Below the pieces are notes generated by a model. It had not been told where the DNA came from. It saw only the letters and a program-made list of their open reading frames with translations, and made no database searches. Source: Blastocatellia bacterium (GTDB lineage: Bacteria; Acidobacteriota; Blastocatellia; Chloracidobacteriales; JADJPF01). Taken from it: 64,000 nucleotides of DNA. The stretch covers positions 62,001 to 126,000 of the forward strand of contig JANWYG010000022.1 of NCBI GenBank assembly GCA_025057015.1, read 5' to 3'. The position numbers and the translations under genes are program-made. Every line of letters begins with the position of its first letter. Positions within the stretch are counted from its first letter, which is position 1. Positions 1 to 8,981 of the stretch are shown here, one piece after another.

Positions 1-2
1 AC

Positions 3-3000
3 AAAAGATTGGACATTAGAAGGGCGGTACAGATTGCTACAGAAATCTGTGAAGGCATGCAAGCAGCCCACGACGTCGGAATAATACACCGGGACTTGAA
101 GCCAGAAAACATAATGATAGAGTCGCGTAAGAGCAACAGCTACATCAAAATAGTAGACTTTGGCGTTGCTGAGCTCTGCGAAAATGCCGTAAACGACGCT
201 CTGACTCGCTTGACGGAAGCGGGTATGATGGTAGGCACGCCCTACTATATCTCCCCTGAACAATGCAAAGGTGAAGAACTAGACCATCGGTCTGACATTT
301 ACTCGTTGGGAATAATGCTCTACGAGCTGCTTACAGGCGAAGTGCCGTTCAGGGGCAGGACCTTATCGGCAGTGATACTGCAACATGTCTCTGAGCCTGC
401 ACCCTCGATTCGACAGGTACGGCCCGAAGTGAGTAAGGCACTGGAATCAGTGGTGCTAAGCGCCCTGTCTAAGTCCAAGGAGGATAGGCCGGCCAGCATG
501 TTGGAGTTTGCACAGGAGCTGACCCGCGCAGTTGAGCAGACTGCTAGCCTAGGGAACACTATTGTTGGCTCGTCGCTATCTGTCTCAAATTTGCCCTCAG
601 CTACTAATACGGGAAGCATAAAACGTACTACTGGTCAGATTCGCAGAACCGGGATGCTCACTCATGATAGTCTGACCGGGCTACATTCTTATGTCTACTT
701 CTTAGGACAACTGGAAGAAGCCGTCGCCCGAGCACTGCAAACAGGTGAGTCGCTAGTAGTAGCTTTAATTGGGATAGACCGATTTAAGAAGTTCAATGAA
801 CATGGGTACTTAGTCGGTGATCAGGTACTGCGCGAGGTTGCTACGCTTGTTAACAAGCGAGTGCCAAGCGAAGCAAAACTGAGCAGGCTCGAAGGTGATA
901 ACTTTGTATTGATGCTGACCGGTCAGTATGCGAAAGAAGCCGACTTACTGCTTGAAAATATTGTTAGGACTGTGGAGGAGACCGAAATCCGCTTGCCAGT
1001 CTTGCCAGAAAGCTTTGCAAGAGTGAGTATTTCCGTCGGTACAGCCGTGCTGCGTGAACATGCCCAGACGGCTTCCGAGTTGATCGATTTCGCTAAACAG
1101 TCGCTCAGACAGGCAAAACAACGTAAATACGCTGAATTAGCTACTGACTCTACTCCGCAAATTAGCTTCGAGCACTTTGTCGGACGCAGAAAAGAGCTTG
1201 AAAAGCTCCAAAAAGAGCTCGAGCTTACCGTCTCTGGCAAAGGTAGAGTCTTGTTTATATCCGGTGATGCAGGCGTAGGAAAGTCCCGCCTAGTGGATGA
1301 GTTTCGGCGTAGATTAATAGGCAAGGATATCCTCTTCCTACAAGGGCGGTTTTACGAATCTGGGGGTACGGTGCCTTACAAGGTTTTCTACGATTCTTTG
1401 CGCAGCTCTATCCACTACTTGGCGGAAAATTCAGAAGAGCTAGAACTCATATTCGGTCCGCTTTCTGAGCGAGTAAGGCAAGACTTTGCTGACGACGACT
1501 CGATTTCTTCTCTGCTTGGCAGCGTAACGCTCAGCGGTAATGCGGAGCAGGAGAAGTATAAGCTCTTTGATTATTTGTCGAGGATATACTCCAGCCTTTC
1601 GCATGTAAGGCCAGTAGTGCTTTTCTTAGACGATCTACAATGGGCAGATGAGCTGGCGTTGGACTTTCTATCCTACCTTACTAGGGTCGTCCAACATAGC
1701 CGTGTCTTTGTCATAGCTACGATGCGGGAGTGGGAAGTCTCGTCCGAGCAGAGTCCCGTCCGTAGTTGGCTGCGGCAGATGGGTAGATACTGCTCCTATG
1801 AGCAGATCAAGCTTTCGCCGCTTACTGAATCTGAGGTACGTCAGATAATAGACCAAACTTTTGGGAAGATTCAGATCTCACCCGGAACACTATCACTTAT
1901 CTGCTCTGAGACTAAAGGCAACGCTTTCTACTTAATGGAAGTGATGAGGTTGCTCATTCAGGACGAGGTAATAAGGTGGGTCGACGGCAGGTGGCGCGTC
2001 GAGGACGTAAATGAGATCCGTCTGCCTACATCGGTTGTCGACCTTGTGGAAGCACATCTTGCAAAGCTGCCGGATAAGACCCTGGAGATATTCGTCACCG
2101 CTGCAGTGCTTGGAGATGGGTTCTCTTTCGATGTACTTGCATCGGTTACGGATATGGATGAAGACGATTTGTTGCCAATTATCGAGGAGGGACTAAAAAA
2201 GCGCATCATCAAAGAAGAGGTAAGCGGACGTGAAGAACGCTATGTATTCTATCAGAGTACCATGCGCAAGGTTCTCTATGAGCGTGTCAGCAGACGGCGT
2301 CGTAAAAAGCTGCACCAACAGATAGGGCACAAGCTGGAAGAGATGTATGGCTCTAAGGTGAATAAGATAGCTGCCGAACTCGCTTACCACTACTATCAGG
2401 CAGAAGATTATGGCCGTTCGCTCAAGTATTCGATAGAAGCCGGAAATCTGGCTTGGCGAGTACTAGCTGTCTCAGAAGCGCTCAAGTACTACGAGTGGAC
2501 AGAAAAGTCGATTCGCAATCTAATGGCGACTCTGCGTGAAGAAGGCGGCAAAGGATCTAACCAAGTTCTGCAACTTGCCGCTTGTGGCCTACACATAGAA
2601 GTGGATGCGTTGGCGTTGTACCACCTCAACTACGGTAGATTGTTGATGCAGATAGGCCATCATAGCAAAGCTGAGGCAGAGCTGCGTCAAACGCTCGAAC
2701 TTGCCAGACAGCTGAAATCGCTAAAGCTGATGGGACGTGCGTTTACAGCCCTAGGTGAGCTTTATAGGCAGTACGGACAGTTGACACGTGGCCTTGAGTA
2801 TGGAGAACAGGGACTTACTTTGCTCAGCTCTACTGAAGATACTGAATGGGAAGTTCAGGCGCTGTTAGTCGTAGGAGCTGCTCATGAGGGCCTAGGGGCA
2901 TTTTCTTCTGCACTAGAAACCTACAAAAGTGCTCTGGCATTAGCGCGTAAGCTCCGCGACCAAATTAACGAGGCTAACGCTCTCTGGGGTATAGGATTTA

Positions 3001-3779
3001 CTTATTACAGGTTTGGACAGTATGAACGAGCTAGAGCTTCGGCCCAACAAGGGCTAGATATAGCCACCAAAAGCAACGATAAGCTGGGACAACAACGGTG
3101 CCATAGCTTGCTTGGAAGCGTCTACCTGGGTATAGGACGATTTGAGGAAGGGCTGAAGCACTTTGAGTCTGCTCTTAGAATAGCGCGCGAGCTAGGGTAT
3201 AGACTTAGCGAATCAGTCATATTGAACAACATAGGCGAGTGTTTTAGGCTGCGTAAAATGTACAAGGATGCACGAGAGAACTATGAACAGGCGCTTCTGC
3301 TCGCCCAAGAGACGAACGATCGAGTAACTCAAGGCATCGTGAAACTCAGCCTTGGATTGGTAGAGCAGGACAAAGGAAACTACAATAAATCTCTGGAACT
3401 GTTGGAAGAAGCTCTGCGTCTTGCCTGTGAAACAGGAGCTACGCCCACACAACTAGAAATCTCCCTTGCTCGAGGGAAATCGCTGTTCGAGCTCGGCAAG
3501 ATTGAGGAGGCCTTGGAGCACTACCATCACGCGCTGGACCTGGCGCGACATTCCGGTAGCCCAGTTTTCGAATGGCAAGCGCTCTATGGTCTCGCAAAGT
3601 GTGAACGTCGTCTTGGAAATGCGGCCGAAGCACTGAAGCTAGTACAGCTCAGCTTGGAAATTGTCGAGCAAATGTCGTCTGATCTGAAAAGTTCCTCTGA
3701 TAGAGAGAATTTTCTCAGAGATAAACAGATGCTTTATCTCGATCTAGTGGAGCTTACTGAAGCTAAGAAGATAGTCTAG
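3..3779 (+). CDS. Multidomain Ser/Thr protein kinase - degenerate GGDEF - AAA ATPase - TPR signalling protein (5' truncated by window edge)
   Basis: The reading frame is open to the left edge, so the kinase N-lobe lies outside the window. Counting from the Leu codon at position 9, the kinase C-lobe shows HRDLKPEN (residues 27-34), DFG and a GTPYYISPEQ activation segment. A GGDEF-like domain follows (about 217-375), but its signature reads EGDNF (295-299) instead of GGDEF, so cyclase activity is doubtful. Next is an AAA/STAND-type ATPase with Walker A GDAGVGKS (419-426) and a Walker B ending in Asp541-Asp542. Tandem TPR repeats fill roughly residues 800-1230. Family knowledge: such proteins are cytoplasmic sensor kinases in which the ATPase/TPR part scaffolds signalling. 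The substrate is unknown. The next gene starts 21 bp downstream. Confidence 0.9.
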   Translation, partial: KRLDIRRAVQIATEICEGMQAAHDVGIIHRDLKPENIMIESRKSNSYIKIVDFGVAELCENAVNDALTRLTEAGMMVGTPYYISPEQCKGEELDHRSDIYSLGIMLYELLTGEVPFRGRTLSAVILQHVSEPAPSIRQVRPEVSKALESVVLSALSKSKEDRPASMLEFAQELTRAVEQTASLGNTIVGSSLSVSNLPSATNTGSIKRTTGQIRRTGMLTHDSLTGLHSYVYFLGQLEEAVARALQTGESLVVALIGIDRFKKFNEHGYLVGDQVLREVATLVNKRVPSEAKLSRLEGDNFVLMLTGQYAKEADLLLENIVRTVEETEIRLPVLPESFARVSISVGTAVLREHAQTASELIDFAKQSLRQAKQRKYAELATDSTPQISFEHFVGRRKELEKLQKELELTVSGKGRVLFISGDAGVGKSRLVDEFRRRLIGKDILFLQGRFYESGGTVPYKVFYDSLRSSIHYLAENSEELELIFGPLSERVRQDFADDDSISSLLGSVTLSGNAEQEKYKLFDYLSRIYSSLSHVRPVVLFLDDLQWADELALDFLSYLTRVVQHSRVFVIATMREWEVSSEQSPVRSWLRQMGRYCSYEQIKLSPLTESEVRQIIDQTFGKIQISPGTLSLICSETKGNAFYLMEVMRLLIQDEVIRWVDGRWRVEDVNEIRLPTSVVDLVEAHLAKLPDKTLEIFVTAAVLGDGFSFDVLASVTDMDEDDLLPIIEEGLKKRIIKEEVSGREERYVFYQSTMRKVLYERVSRRRRKKLHQQIGHKLEEMYGSKVNKIAAELAYHYYQAEDYGRSLKYSIEAGNLAWRVLAVSEALKYYEWTEKSIRNLMATLREEGGKGSNQVLQLAACGLHIEVDALALYHLNYGRLLMQIGHHSKAEAELRQTLELARQLKSLKLMGRAFTALGELYRQYGQLTRGLEYGEQGLTLLSSTEDTEWEVQALLVVGAAHEGLGAFSSALETYKSALALARKLRDQINEANALWGIGFTYYRFGQYERARASAQQGLDIATKSNDKLGQQRCHSLLGSVYLGIGRFEEGLKHFESALRIARELGYRLSESVILNNIGECFRLRKMYKDARENYEQALLLAQETNDRVTQGIVKLSLGLVEQDKGNYNKSLELLEEALRLACETGATPTQLEISLARGKSLFELGKIEEALEHYHHALDLARHSGSPVFEWQALYGLAKCERRLGNAAEALKLVQLSLEIVEQMSSDLKSSSDRENFLRDKQMLYLDLVELTEAKKIV

Positions 3780-3800
3780 CTTTCACTCTCTTGGAGAGTT

Positions 3801-4508
3801 ATGAAGCTGCTAAAAGTAACACTGATTTGCCTGCTGGTTTGCCTGTCTGCGTCTCCGACGCAGAAGAAACGTTCATCTCGACCTGGCAGAATGCAACAAG
3901 CAACGCAGCCTGTTAAGCCCCCGCCGCCTGTACCTCTGCCGCAGGAACCGGAAATCATCCGGCCGCCGGAGAAAAAGCTCTCCATAGAAGAAATTAGCAA
4001 TCTGCGCGCTGTGATGGAGACTTCCTTAGGTAACATAGTTCTGGATTTCTATCCTGAAGCTGCTCCAGAACACGTTCGACAGTTCGTCTGGCTTAGCCAA
4101 GTAGGTTACTTCGACGGCATGTCGTTCAGTAGGATACTGCCTAAGCTGCTTATCCAAAGCGGAAACTATGCCTCTTGGCAGGAAGATAATCCTAATCTGA
4201 AAAAGCGCTTCGACATACCGAAGCTCAAGGCAGAATATAGTCCCGCTGCCCGACATGACCGCGGAGCCTTGTCAATGGCCAGACCTAACGACGATCCAGA
4301 CGGCGGTACGTGTCACTTTTTCATCTGTGCTACGCGTATACCAGCTCTCGATGACAAATACACAGTCTTCGGATATGTTTCAGAAGGCATAGAAGTAGTA
4401 GAAAAGATAGCCGAGCAGCCTGTTGATGGTGATAAGCCCTTGAATAGGATAGAAATTAAGCGGGTTAGCATAGTGCAGAAGGCTTCCAATGATCCTAGTA
4501 ATAGATAA
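3801..4508 (+). CDS. Secreted cyclophilin-type peptidyl-prolyl cis-trans isomerase
   Basis: This 235-residue protein has an N-terminal hydrophobic signal segment (residues 1-20) and a Pro-rich linker, then a cyclophilin domain from about residue 70. It catalyses cis-trans isomerisation of X-Pro bonds, probably in the periplasm. The C-terminal half shows the cyclophilin core pattern (GTCHFFICATRIPALDDKYT, FGYV). ATG 3801 is preceded by GGAG at 3793-3796. The 3' end overlaps the start of pabA by 20 bp, so the two are probably translationally coupled, although their functions are unrelated. The signal segment ends in a Cys-containing stretch that is a poor lipobox match, so a soluble periplasmic protein is preferred over a lipoprotein. 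Confidence 0.85.
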   Translation: MKLLKVTLICLLVCLSASPTQKKRSSRPGRMQQATQPVKPPPPVPLPQEPEIIRPPEKKLSIEEISNLRAVMETSLGNIVLDFYPEAAPEHVRQFVWLSQVGYFDGMSFSRILPKLLIQSGNYASWQEDNPNLKKRFDIPKLKAEYSPAARHDRGALSMARPNDDPDGGTCHFFICATRIPALDDKYTVFGYVSEGIEVVEKIAEQPVDGDKPLNRIEIKRVSIVQKASNDPSNR

Positions 4509-5055
4509 TTATGACTCCTTCACCTATAACCTGGTGCAGTACATAGGAGAATTTGACCAGTCCGTCGCAGTCTATCGTAATGATCGGATCAGCATAGAAG
4601 AGATAAAGCGACTGTCGCCCAAGCGAATAGTAATCTCACCAGGCCCGGGACGTCCAGAGACTGCGGGAATTAGCCTAGAAGTAGTGCGTCAGCTGGGCAG
4701 CTATGTTCCCATACTAGGAGTATGTCTGGGTCATCAAGTAATAGCTGTCGCTTTTGGTGCTAAAGTAGTACACGCCCCTTACTTGATGCATGGTAAGACT
4801 AGCGAAATCTGTCATGACGGCCTTACTATATTCAAGGGGCTAGAGTATCGTTTTGCCGCAACGCGCTATCATTCGCTGATAGTTGACCGAGATAGCATAC
4901 CACCGGTGCTTGAGGTAAGTGCTACGACGCCTGACGGGCTGGTGATGGGCCTGCGCCATAGGGAGTATCCAATAGAGGGTGTGCAGTTTCATCCAGAGTC
5001 GATAATGACTACTTGTGGTAAGACGCTAATTAAAAACTTTCTGAGCTTGAGATAA
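4489..5055 (+). CDS. pabA: Glutamine amidotransferase component of aminodeoxychorismate/anthranilate synthase
   Basis: A class I glutamine amidotransferase of 188 residues, the usual length for PabA/TrpG. The N-terminus MILVIDNYDSFTYNLVQY is diagnostic. The oxyanion segment SPGPGRP, the nucleophile elbow GVCLGHQ and the terminal His-Glu in FHPES complete the triad. It hydrolyses glutamine and passes ammonia to the chorismate-using partner for folate or tryptophan synthesis. No pabB or trpE lies next to it, so the PabA/TrpG choice is open; a stand-alone copy may serve both. Start ATG 4489 lies inside the upstream cyclophilin gene. Confidence 0.88.
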   Translation: MILVIDNYDSFTYNLVQYIGEFDQSVAVYRNDRISIEEIKRLSPKRIVISPGPGRPETAGISLEVVRQLGSYVPILGVCLGHQVIAVAFGAKVVHAPYLMHGKTSEICHDGLTIFKGLEYRFAATRYHSLIVDRDSIPPVLEVSATTPDGLVMGLRHREYPIEGVQFHPESIMTTCGKTLIKNFLSLR

Positions 5056-5362
5056 AGACTAAGCTGCTCGAATCAAGCTGAGCTACTTGCTTTTCAGCCT
5101 TCAGGCATTGAGAAGACAGTTGCCCTGTGGCTGAGCAGACTTTTGACTCGAAGAGATGTCTCTTTATCAGCTCGACAGGCTCTAGTAAATCGTACTCAAG
5201 CCGATTAATGGCCTTGAAAGAGGACTTTTTCGTCCTCTCTAGGCACATTGGCCCGTCAGCATACTCTGAAATCCACGGCTCGGCCTTAAAGGTCCTGCTA
5301 GAGAAGAGGTGACCTGTCCTGGTGGATGCAGGACCTAGCCTAGGCGACAGGTATATCGTCAT
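5030..5362 (-). CDS. Hypothetical protein translationally coupled to purine nucleoside phosphorylase
   Basis: This 110-codon frame starts with an ATG that overlaps the stop of the upstream phosphorylase gene in an ATGA arrangement, a common sign of coupled translation. The product is hydrophilic, rich in Lys and Glu in its middle part, and shows no signal peptide, membrane segment or motif I recognise. Its 3' end overlaps the convergent pabA gene by 26 bp. No other gene candidate fills the roughly 300 bp between pabA and the phosphorylase. It could still be a chance frame, because the only support is the coupling geometry and coding-like codon use. Confidence 0.42.
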   Translation of the reverse strand: MTIYLSPRLGPASTRTGHLFSSRTFKAEPWISEYADGPMCLERTKKSSFKAINRLEYDLLEPVELIKRHLFESKVCSATGQLSSQCLKAEKQVAQLDSSSLVFISSSESF

Positions 5363-6171
5363 AGCTCAGGTATTATGGCGCTGAGTAGTTGTATAAACTT
5401 GTTACTTACGCTTTCGCCTACTTCGACTACATCCTGATGGTCCAACAGACCGCCGTTTATGCCGGCCGCCATGTTGGAGATGCACGATAGGCCTAGGACA
5501 CGTATGCCGCAGTGGCGTGCTGCTATTACCTCTGGGACTGTAGACATTCCGACAGCATCACCGAAATTGCTGAGAAAGCGTATTTCAGCAGGCGTCTCGT
5601 AACTGGGTCCTGGTATAGCTATATATATCCCTCTGCGCAATCTGATACCGAGTGCTTCAGCTTTACTCAGCGCTATGCTGCGCATTTGCTGATCGTAGGC
5701 TTCGGTCATGTCTGGAAAGCGTGGTCCGAAGCGCTTATCGTTCGGTCCACGCAAGGGATTAGCGCCTAGCAGGTTCACATGATCTTCTATCAACATTAGG
5801 TCGCCCGGCTCAAACTCTCTGTTGAGAGCTCCAGCGGCATTGGTGATTATCATCTTCTGGATGCCGGCTAAGAAGGCTATGCGTACTGGAAGGACTACTT
5901 CTTCGAGGCTATAGCCTTCGTAGTAGTGGAATCTGCCGGCCATTACTGCTACTGCCGCCGAGCCGCAGTGACCAACAACTAGTTTGCCAGCGTGCCCTTC
6001 TACTGTAGTCCTAGGAAGATGGGGTATCTCGGAATAGTTAATCGTGACCTTGTCGCTTAGCGTGTCTGCAAATTTGCCTAAGCCTGAGCCGAGTATTATC
6101 AACAGCTTGGGATGTATATCTAAACGAGACTTTATATACTTTGCAGCCGCTTCTGCTTTTTCATAACTCAT
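5359..6171 (-). CDS. punA: Purine nucleoside phosphorylase (inosine/guanosine type)
   Basis: It catalyses phosphorolysis of purine (deoxy)nucleosides to free base plus (deoxy)ribose 1-phosphate in purine salvage. The trimeric inosine-guanosine phosphorylase pattern is complete: ILGSGLG near the N-terminus, VMAGRFHYYEGYS, ITNAAGALN with the acidic GDLMLIEDHVN segment, GPSYETPAEIR, and the GLSCISNMAAG base-binding region. I chose ATG 6171 (270 aa) over the longer frame because AGGAG sits 7 nt upstream and the family starts here; the longer frame would overlap the upstream JAMM gene by 44 bp. The stop codon overlaps the next small frame (ATGA). Confidence 0.92.
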   Translation of the reverse strand: MSYEKAEAAAKYIKSRLDIHPKLLIILGSGLGKFADTLSDKVTINYSEIPHLPRTTVEGHAGKLVVGHCGSAAVAVMAGRFHYYEGYSLEEVVLPVRIAFLAGIQKMIITNAAGALNREFEPGDLMLIEDHVNLLGANPLRGPNDKRFGPRFPDMTEAYDQQMRSIALSKAEALGIRLRRGIYIAIPGPSYETPAEIRFLSNFGDAVGMSTVPEVIAARHCGIRVLGLSCISNMAAGINGGLLDHQDVVEVGESVSNKFIQLLSAIIPEL

Positions 6172-6181
6172 TCTGTTCTCC

Positions 6182-6577
6182 TTAATCCACCACGAAGTAA
6201 GAGACTGGAGTAATGTTGCCTTCAACTATATGGAAGGCTCGAAGTTCAAGCGTCTTTGCAGAGAAGATGAAGTAGATTAGTTGTGGATAGAAAGCCATCT
6301 TTACGTCAGTGGCCGATGGATAGGCTTCGGAATCTGGGTGTGAGTGGTAAATTCCTAAATGCTCTTGCTTACGCCTGCGCATTCTACGGATAGCCTCAAA
6401 AAGTTCTTCAGGCGCCGCAAAAAAACTCTTTGTGGGCGTGATGGCTCGATTCGTCAGAGGATAATAGTCCATCAACAGTCTATCTATGCCGCCTAATATG
6501 CCACAACATTCGCTTGGCAAGCAGTCTCTGGCATGCAAGCGCATTTTTTGCTCTGCTTCTTGCCGTAGTCTGTACAT
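6182..6577 (-). CDS. M67 family JAMM/MPN metallopeptidase
   Basis: A 131-residue stand-alone JAB1/MPN domain. The JAMM zinc signature is visible: a Glu in SECCGILGG near residue 23, and HSHPDSEAYPSATD supplying the two His and the Asp. Bacterial stand-alone JAMM proteins cleave C-terminal Gly-Gly peptide or isopeptide bonds, often on sulfur-carrier proteins such as CysO. No sulfur-carrier gene is adjacent, so the substrate cannot be inferred here. The gene is 10 bp upstream of the phosphorylase start and probably shares its transcript. It is divergent from the rRNA methyltransferase gene. Confidence 0.85.
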   Translation of the reverse strand: MYRLRQEAEQKMRLHARDCLPSECCGILGGIDRLLMDYYPLTNRAITPTKSFFAAPEELFEAIRRMRRRKQEHLGIYHSHPDSEAYPSATDVKMAFYPQLIYFIFSAKTLELRAFHIVEGNITPVSYFVVD

Positions 6578-6615
6578 AATAATTTCTGTTATCGAAGTAT
6601 AATTATATATTCGAG

Positions 6616-7794
6616 GTGATTTTTCAAGAGCATGACACTGTGGATCTAAAAGGCGCCTGCTTTAAGGTAACGGTAGAGAAGCTTGCTTATGGCGGTGACG
6701 GTATAGCGCGTCTAGGAAGCCAAGTAGTTTTTGTGCCAAGATCCGCCCCGAAGGATGTTTTGCTAGTTCGCATAAGCAGCGTAGAGAAGCATTACCTGCG
6801 AGCTGAGCCGGTGACCATAATTGAGCCTTCCCCTTGGAGGCGTGAACCTGCATGTCCCCGGTTCGGTATCTGTGGTGGTTGTCAGTTGCAACATCTGCGG
6901 TATGAGGCACAGCTTGCTGCAAAAGCTGAGTTTATTAAAGAGGCACTGCGTAGAATAGCACATATAGAAGTAAACGTGCCTATACTCTATTCTGAGGAAT
7001 TTGGCTACCGAAGTAGAGCTCAGTTCAAAATAGCTTACAATCCCTTGCGAGTGGGTTTTTATCAAAGCGGTACAAACGAAGTCTGTGACATAGACTACTG
7101 TTACGTGCTTGAACCTGTTTTGAACCAAACTCTTCAAGAGCTTAAGCAAAGTACCTTTCATTCAAATAGTACTAAGGTCGACGTAGCGTCCGGGCAGGAC
7201 GGTAAAGTAGTTGTAAAGGGAATGTCTTCCGAAGAAGACTATGTGCAAAGGTCCGTCTTAGGGATAACTTACCGATACTGTGCAGGAAGCTTCTTTCAAG
7301 TTAACAGCAAGCTTCTTGAAGCTTTGGTCGCTACTGCAGTCGCAGACTTTGGAGGAGATCTGGGAGTGGATCTCTACGCCGGTGTGGGTCTTTTTTCTCT
7401 ACAGCTTGCCCGTAGGTTTGGCAAGATCATCGCAGCAGAAGTAAACCCGCTAGCAGCGAAGTGGGCAGCTACGAATATTGCTTTGAATAAGCTGACGAAC
7501 GTAGATTATCGTCGGATGTCAGCAGAGAAGTGTCTTCAGATGCTCTGCAGAAATTGTGTACGGCCAGATCTACTGCTTCTAGACCCGCCAAGGGCAGGCG
7601 CTTCGCCCAAAGTCGTAAGCTCAATACTTGCTCTGAGACCTAAGCACGTAGTCTATGTCTCCTGCGAACCCACAACTTTGGCGCGCGACTTGAAAGTGTT
7701 ATTAGAAAAGGGATATAGCTTGGCCTCTATTACAGGCATAGACCTCTTTCCACAAAGCTATCACGTCGAGACTATAGCTACGCTGAGGGCATAA
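6616..7794 (+). CDS. rlmD: 23S rRNA (uracil-5-)-methyltransferase, RlmD/RumA type
   Basis: A SAM-dependent m5U methyltransferase acting on 23S rRNA. An N-terminal TRAM domain (about residues 8-60) precedes an iron-sulfur motif with Cys80, Cys86, Cys89 and Cys162; this spacing closely matches the E. coli enzyme. The SAM-binding part contains DLYAGVGLFSLQLA, the catalytic DPPRAG motif and the nucleophile Cys350 in YVSCEPTTLARDL. Length 392 aa is normal. The start is uncertain: GTG 6616 has GAGG almost touching it and a TATAAT box at 6598-6603, implying a very short leader; GTG 6640 is an alternative. It could act on a different uridine or on tRNA (TrmA-like). Confidence 0.9.
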   Translation: MIFQEHDTVDLKGACFKVTVEKLAYGGDGIARLGSQVVFVPRSAPKDVLLVRISSVEKHYLRAEPVTIIEPSPWRREPACPRFGICGGCQLQHLRYEAQLAAKAEFIKEALRRIAHIEVNVPILYSEEFGYRSRAQFKIAYNPLRVGFYQSGTNEVCDIDYCYVLEPVLNQTLQELKQSTFHSNSTKVDVASGQDGKVVVKGMSSEEDYVQRSVLGITYRYCAGSFFQVNSKLLEALVATAVADFGGDLGVDLYAGVGLFSLQLARRFGKIIAAEVNPLAAKWAATNIALNKLTNVDYRRMSAEKCLQMLCRNCVRPDLLLLDPPRAGASPKVVSSILALRPKHVVYVSCEPTTLARDLKVLLEKGYSLASITGIDLFPQSYHVETIATLRA

Positions 7795-7840
7795 GTCGCC
7801 TCTGCGTTTGTGCTTTGAAGAGATGACTCGCTCACACTAC

Positions 7841-8974
7841 TTACTTCAAGAGCTCGTCGACGGTCAGCTCTGGAGCAGCTTTGCCGTGCTCATAGACTAA
7901 TAGCCCTATGTCCTCGTAGTAAGGACGTATTCGCGAGCTTAATAAGCCGATGCGCTTTAGGTTGGGAATCACGCGCCGAAACATAGTCTGTCTAAAGAGA
8001 TTGAGCAACCGACTGTCAAGTATTAGCTTGTCCCAATCTGAGCGCTTCATTTTGTGGGAGTAATACTCATCATAGACTTCGTGCATGAGGAATCTGTTTC
8101 TGAGTAGCAGCGATAGCTCGAATGCCAGGTCTTCGCGGTCCCTGCGTTCAGTCTCAGGAAGCTGTTTGTAGAACACTTCCAGTGCTAGCACGCCGTAGTG
8201 TACATGTCGGGCTTCGTCTTTTATGACATACTTGAGAATTTCTTTGAGCAGCGGGTCTGAAGTAATTTGTCGAATGGTGCCAAAAGCTCCTAGGGCAAGC
8301 CCTTCGATCATGATCTGCATACCTAGAAACTTTATGTCCCACCGACTATCTGTCATCAATGTATCTATGACAACATACAGATTGTCATTTATTTCATAGA
8401 GTTTGTTAAGCTTTTCGGTCAAATATCTGTGAAAAGCTTCCACGTGACGGCCTTCATCTACGACTTGAGTACTTCCGTAGAGTTTTGCGTCAAGCCATGG
8501 AACAGCTTCTATTACCTGTGCTGAGGCATAGAGTGCGCCTTGTTCGCCGTGGAGGAACTGGCTGAGCAGCCAACTAAGGACGGCGTATCGTTGCTCTGCA
8601 CGTTCTTTATCGTTCATCTTTTCCCAAAGAGGTAGACTAGAGGAAGGGACAAATTCGTCTGGTAGCAGTGTCTCTTTTTGGGGATCTACATCCTGAGACC
8701 AGTCTATATCTTTGGAGACGTTCCACTGAGCTGTCTTAGCAGCCTCATAAAGACGAGTCATTTCGGGAAATTCGCGCCTGTAGTGCCAGTTGAAATTGGC
8801 ATTGTAGACCACCGCAAGTTCGGTCTGCTCGTGTTTTTTAGCACACTGCTTGATAAAACCTCTGAAAGCTGGCCCTAGGAGCGAGGCTAGGACACGTACG
8901 TTTTTGACCATAGTGGCTTCGCGTAGCAGCGGTCCACTCTGCATTAGGTTATTTACAGATCGACTTATGTCCAT
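7841..8974 (-). CDS. Ferritin-like diiron protein
   Basis: A 377-residue, mostly helical protein with the diiron signature of the ferritin/ribonucleotide-reductase-like superfamily. Two ExxH elements are visible, in VVDEGRHVEAF and in KDEARHVHYG, each preceded by a helix Glu (in LHGEQGALY and MIEGLALGAF). The members I can compare are oxygenases, oxidases or desaturase-like enzymes that activate O2 at the Fe2 site; the substrate cannot be read from the sequence. It lies 7 bp after a TetR-family regulator on the same strand, which probably controls the pair in response to a small hydrophobic ligand (inference). Confidence 0.75.
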   Translation of the reverse strand: MDISRSVNNLMQSGPLLREATMVKNVRVLASLLGPAFRGFIKQCAKKHEQTELAVVYNANFNWHYRREFPEMTRLYEAAKTAQWNVSKDIDWSQDVDPQKETLLPDEFVPSSSLPLWEKMNDKERAEQRYAVLSWLLSQFLHGEQGALYASAQVIEAVPWLDAKLYGSTQVVDEGRHVEAFHRYLTEKLNKLYEINDNLYVVIDTLMTDSRWDIKFLGMQIMIEGLALGAFGTIRQITSDPLLKEILKYVIKDEARHVHYGVLALEVFYKQLPETERRDREDLAFELSLLLRNRFLMHEVYDEYYSHKMKRSDWDKLILDSRLLNLFRQTMFRRVIPNLKRIGLLSSRIRPYYEDIGLLVYEHGKAAPELTVDELLK

Positions 8975-8981
8975 AACACTC

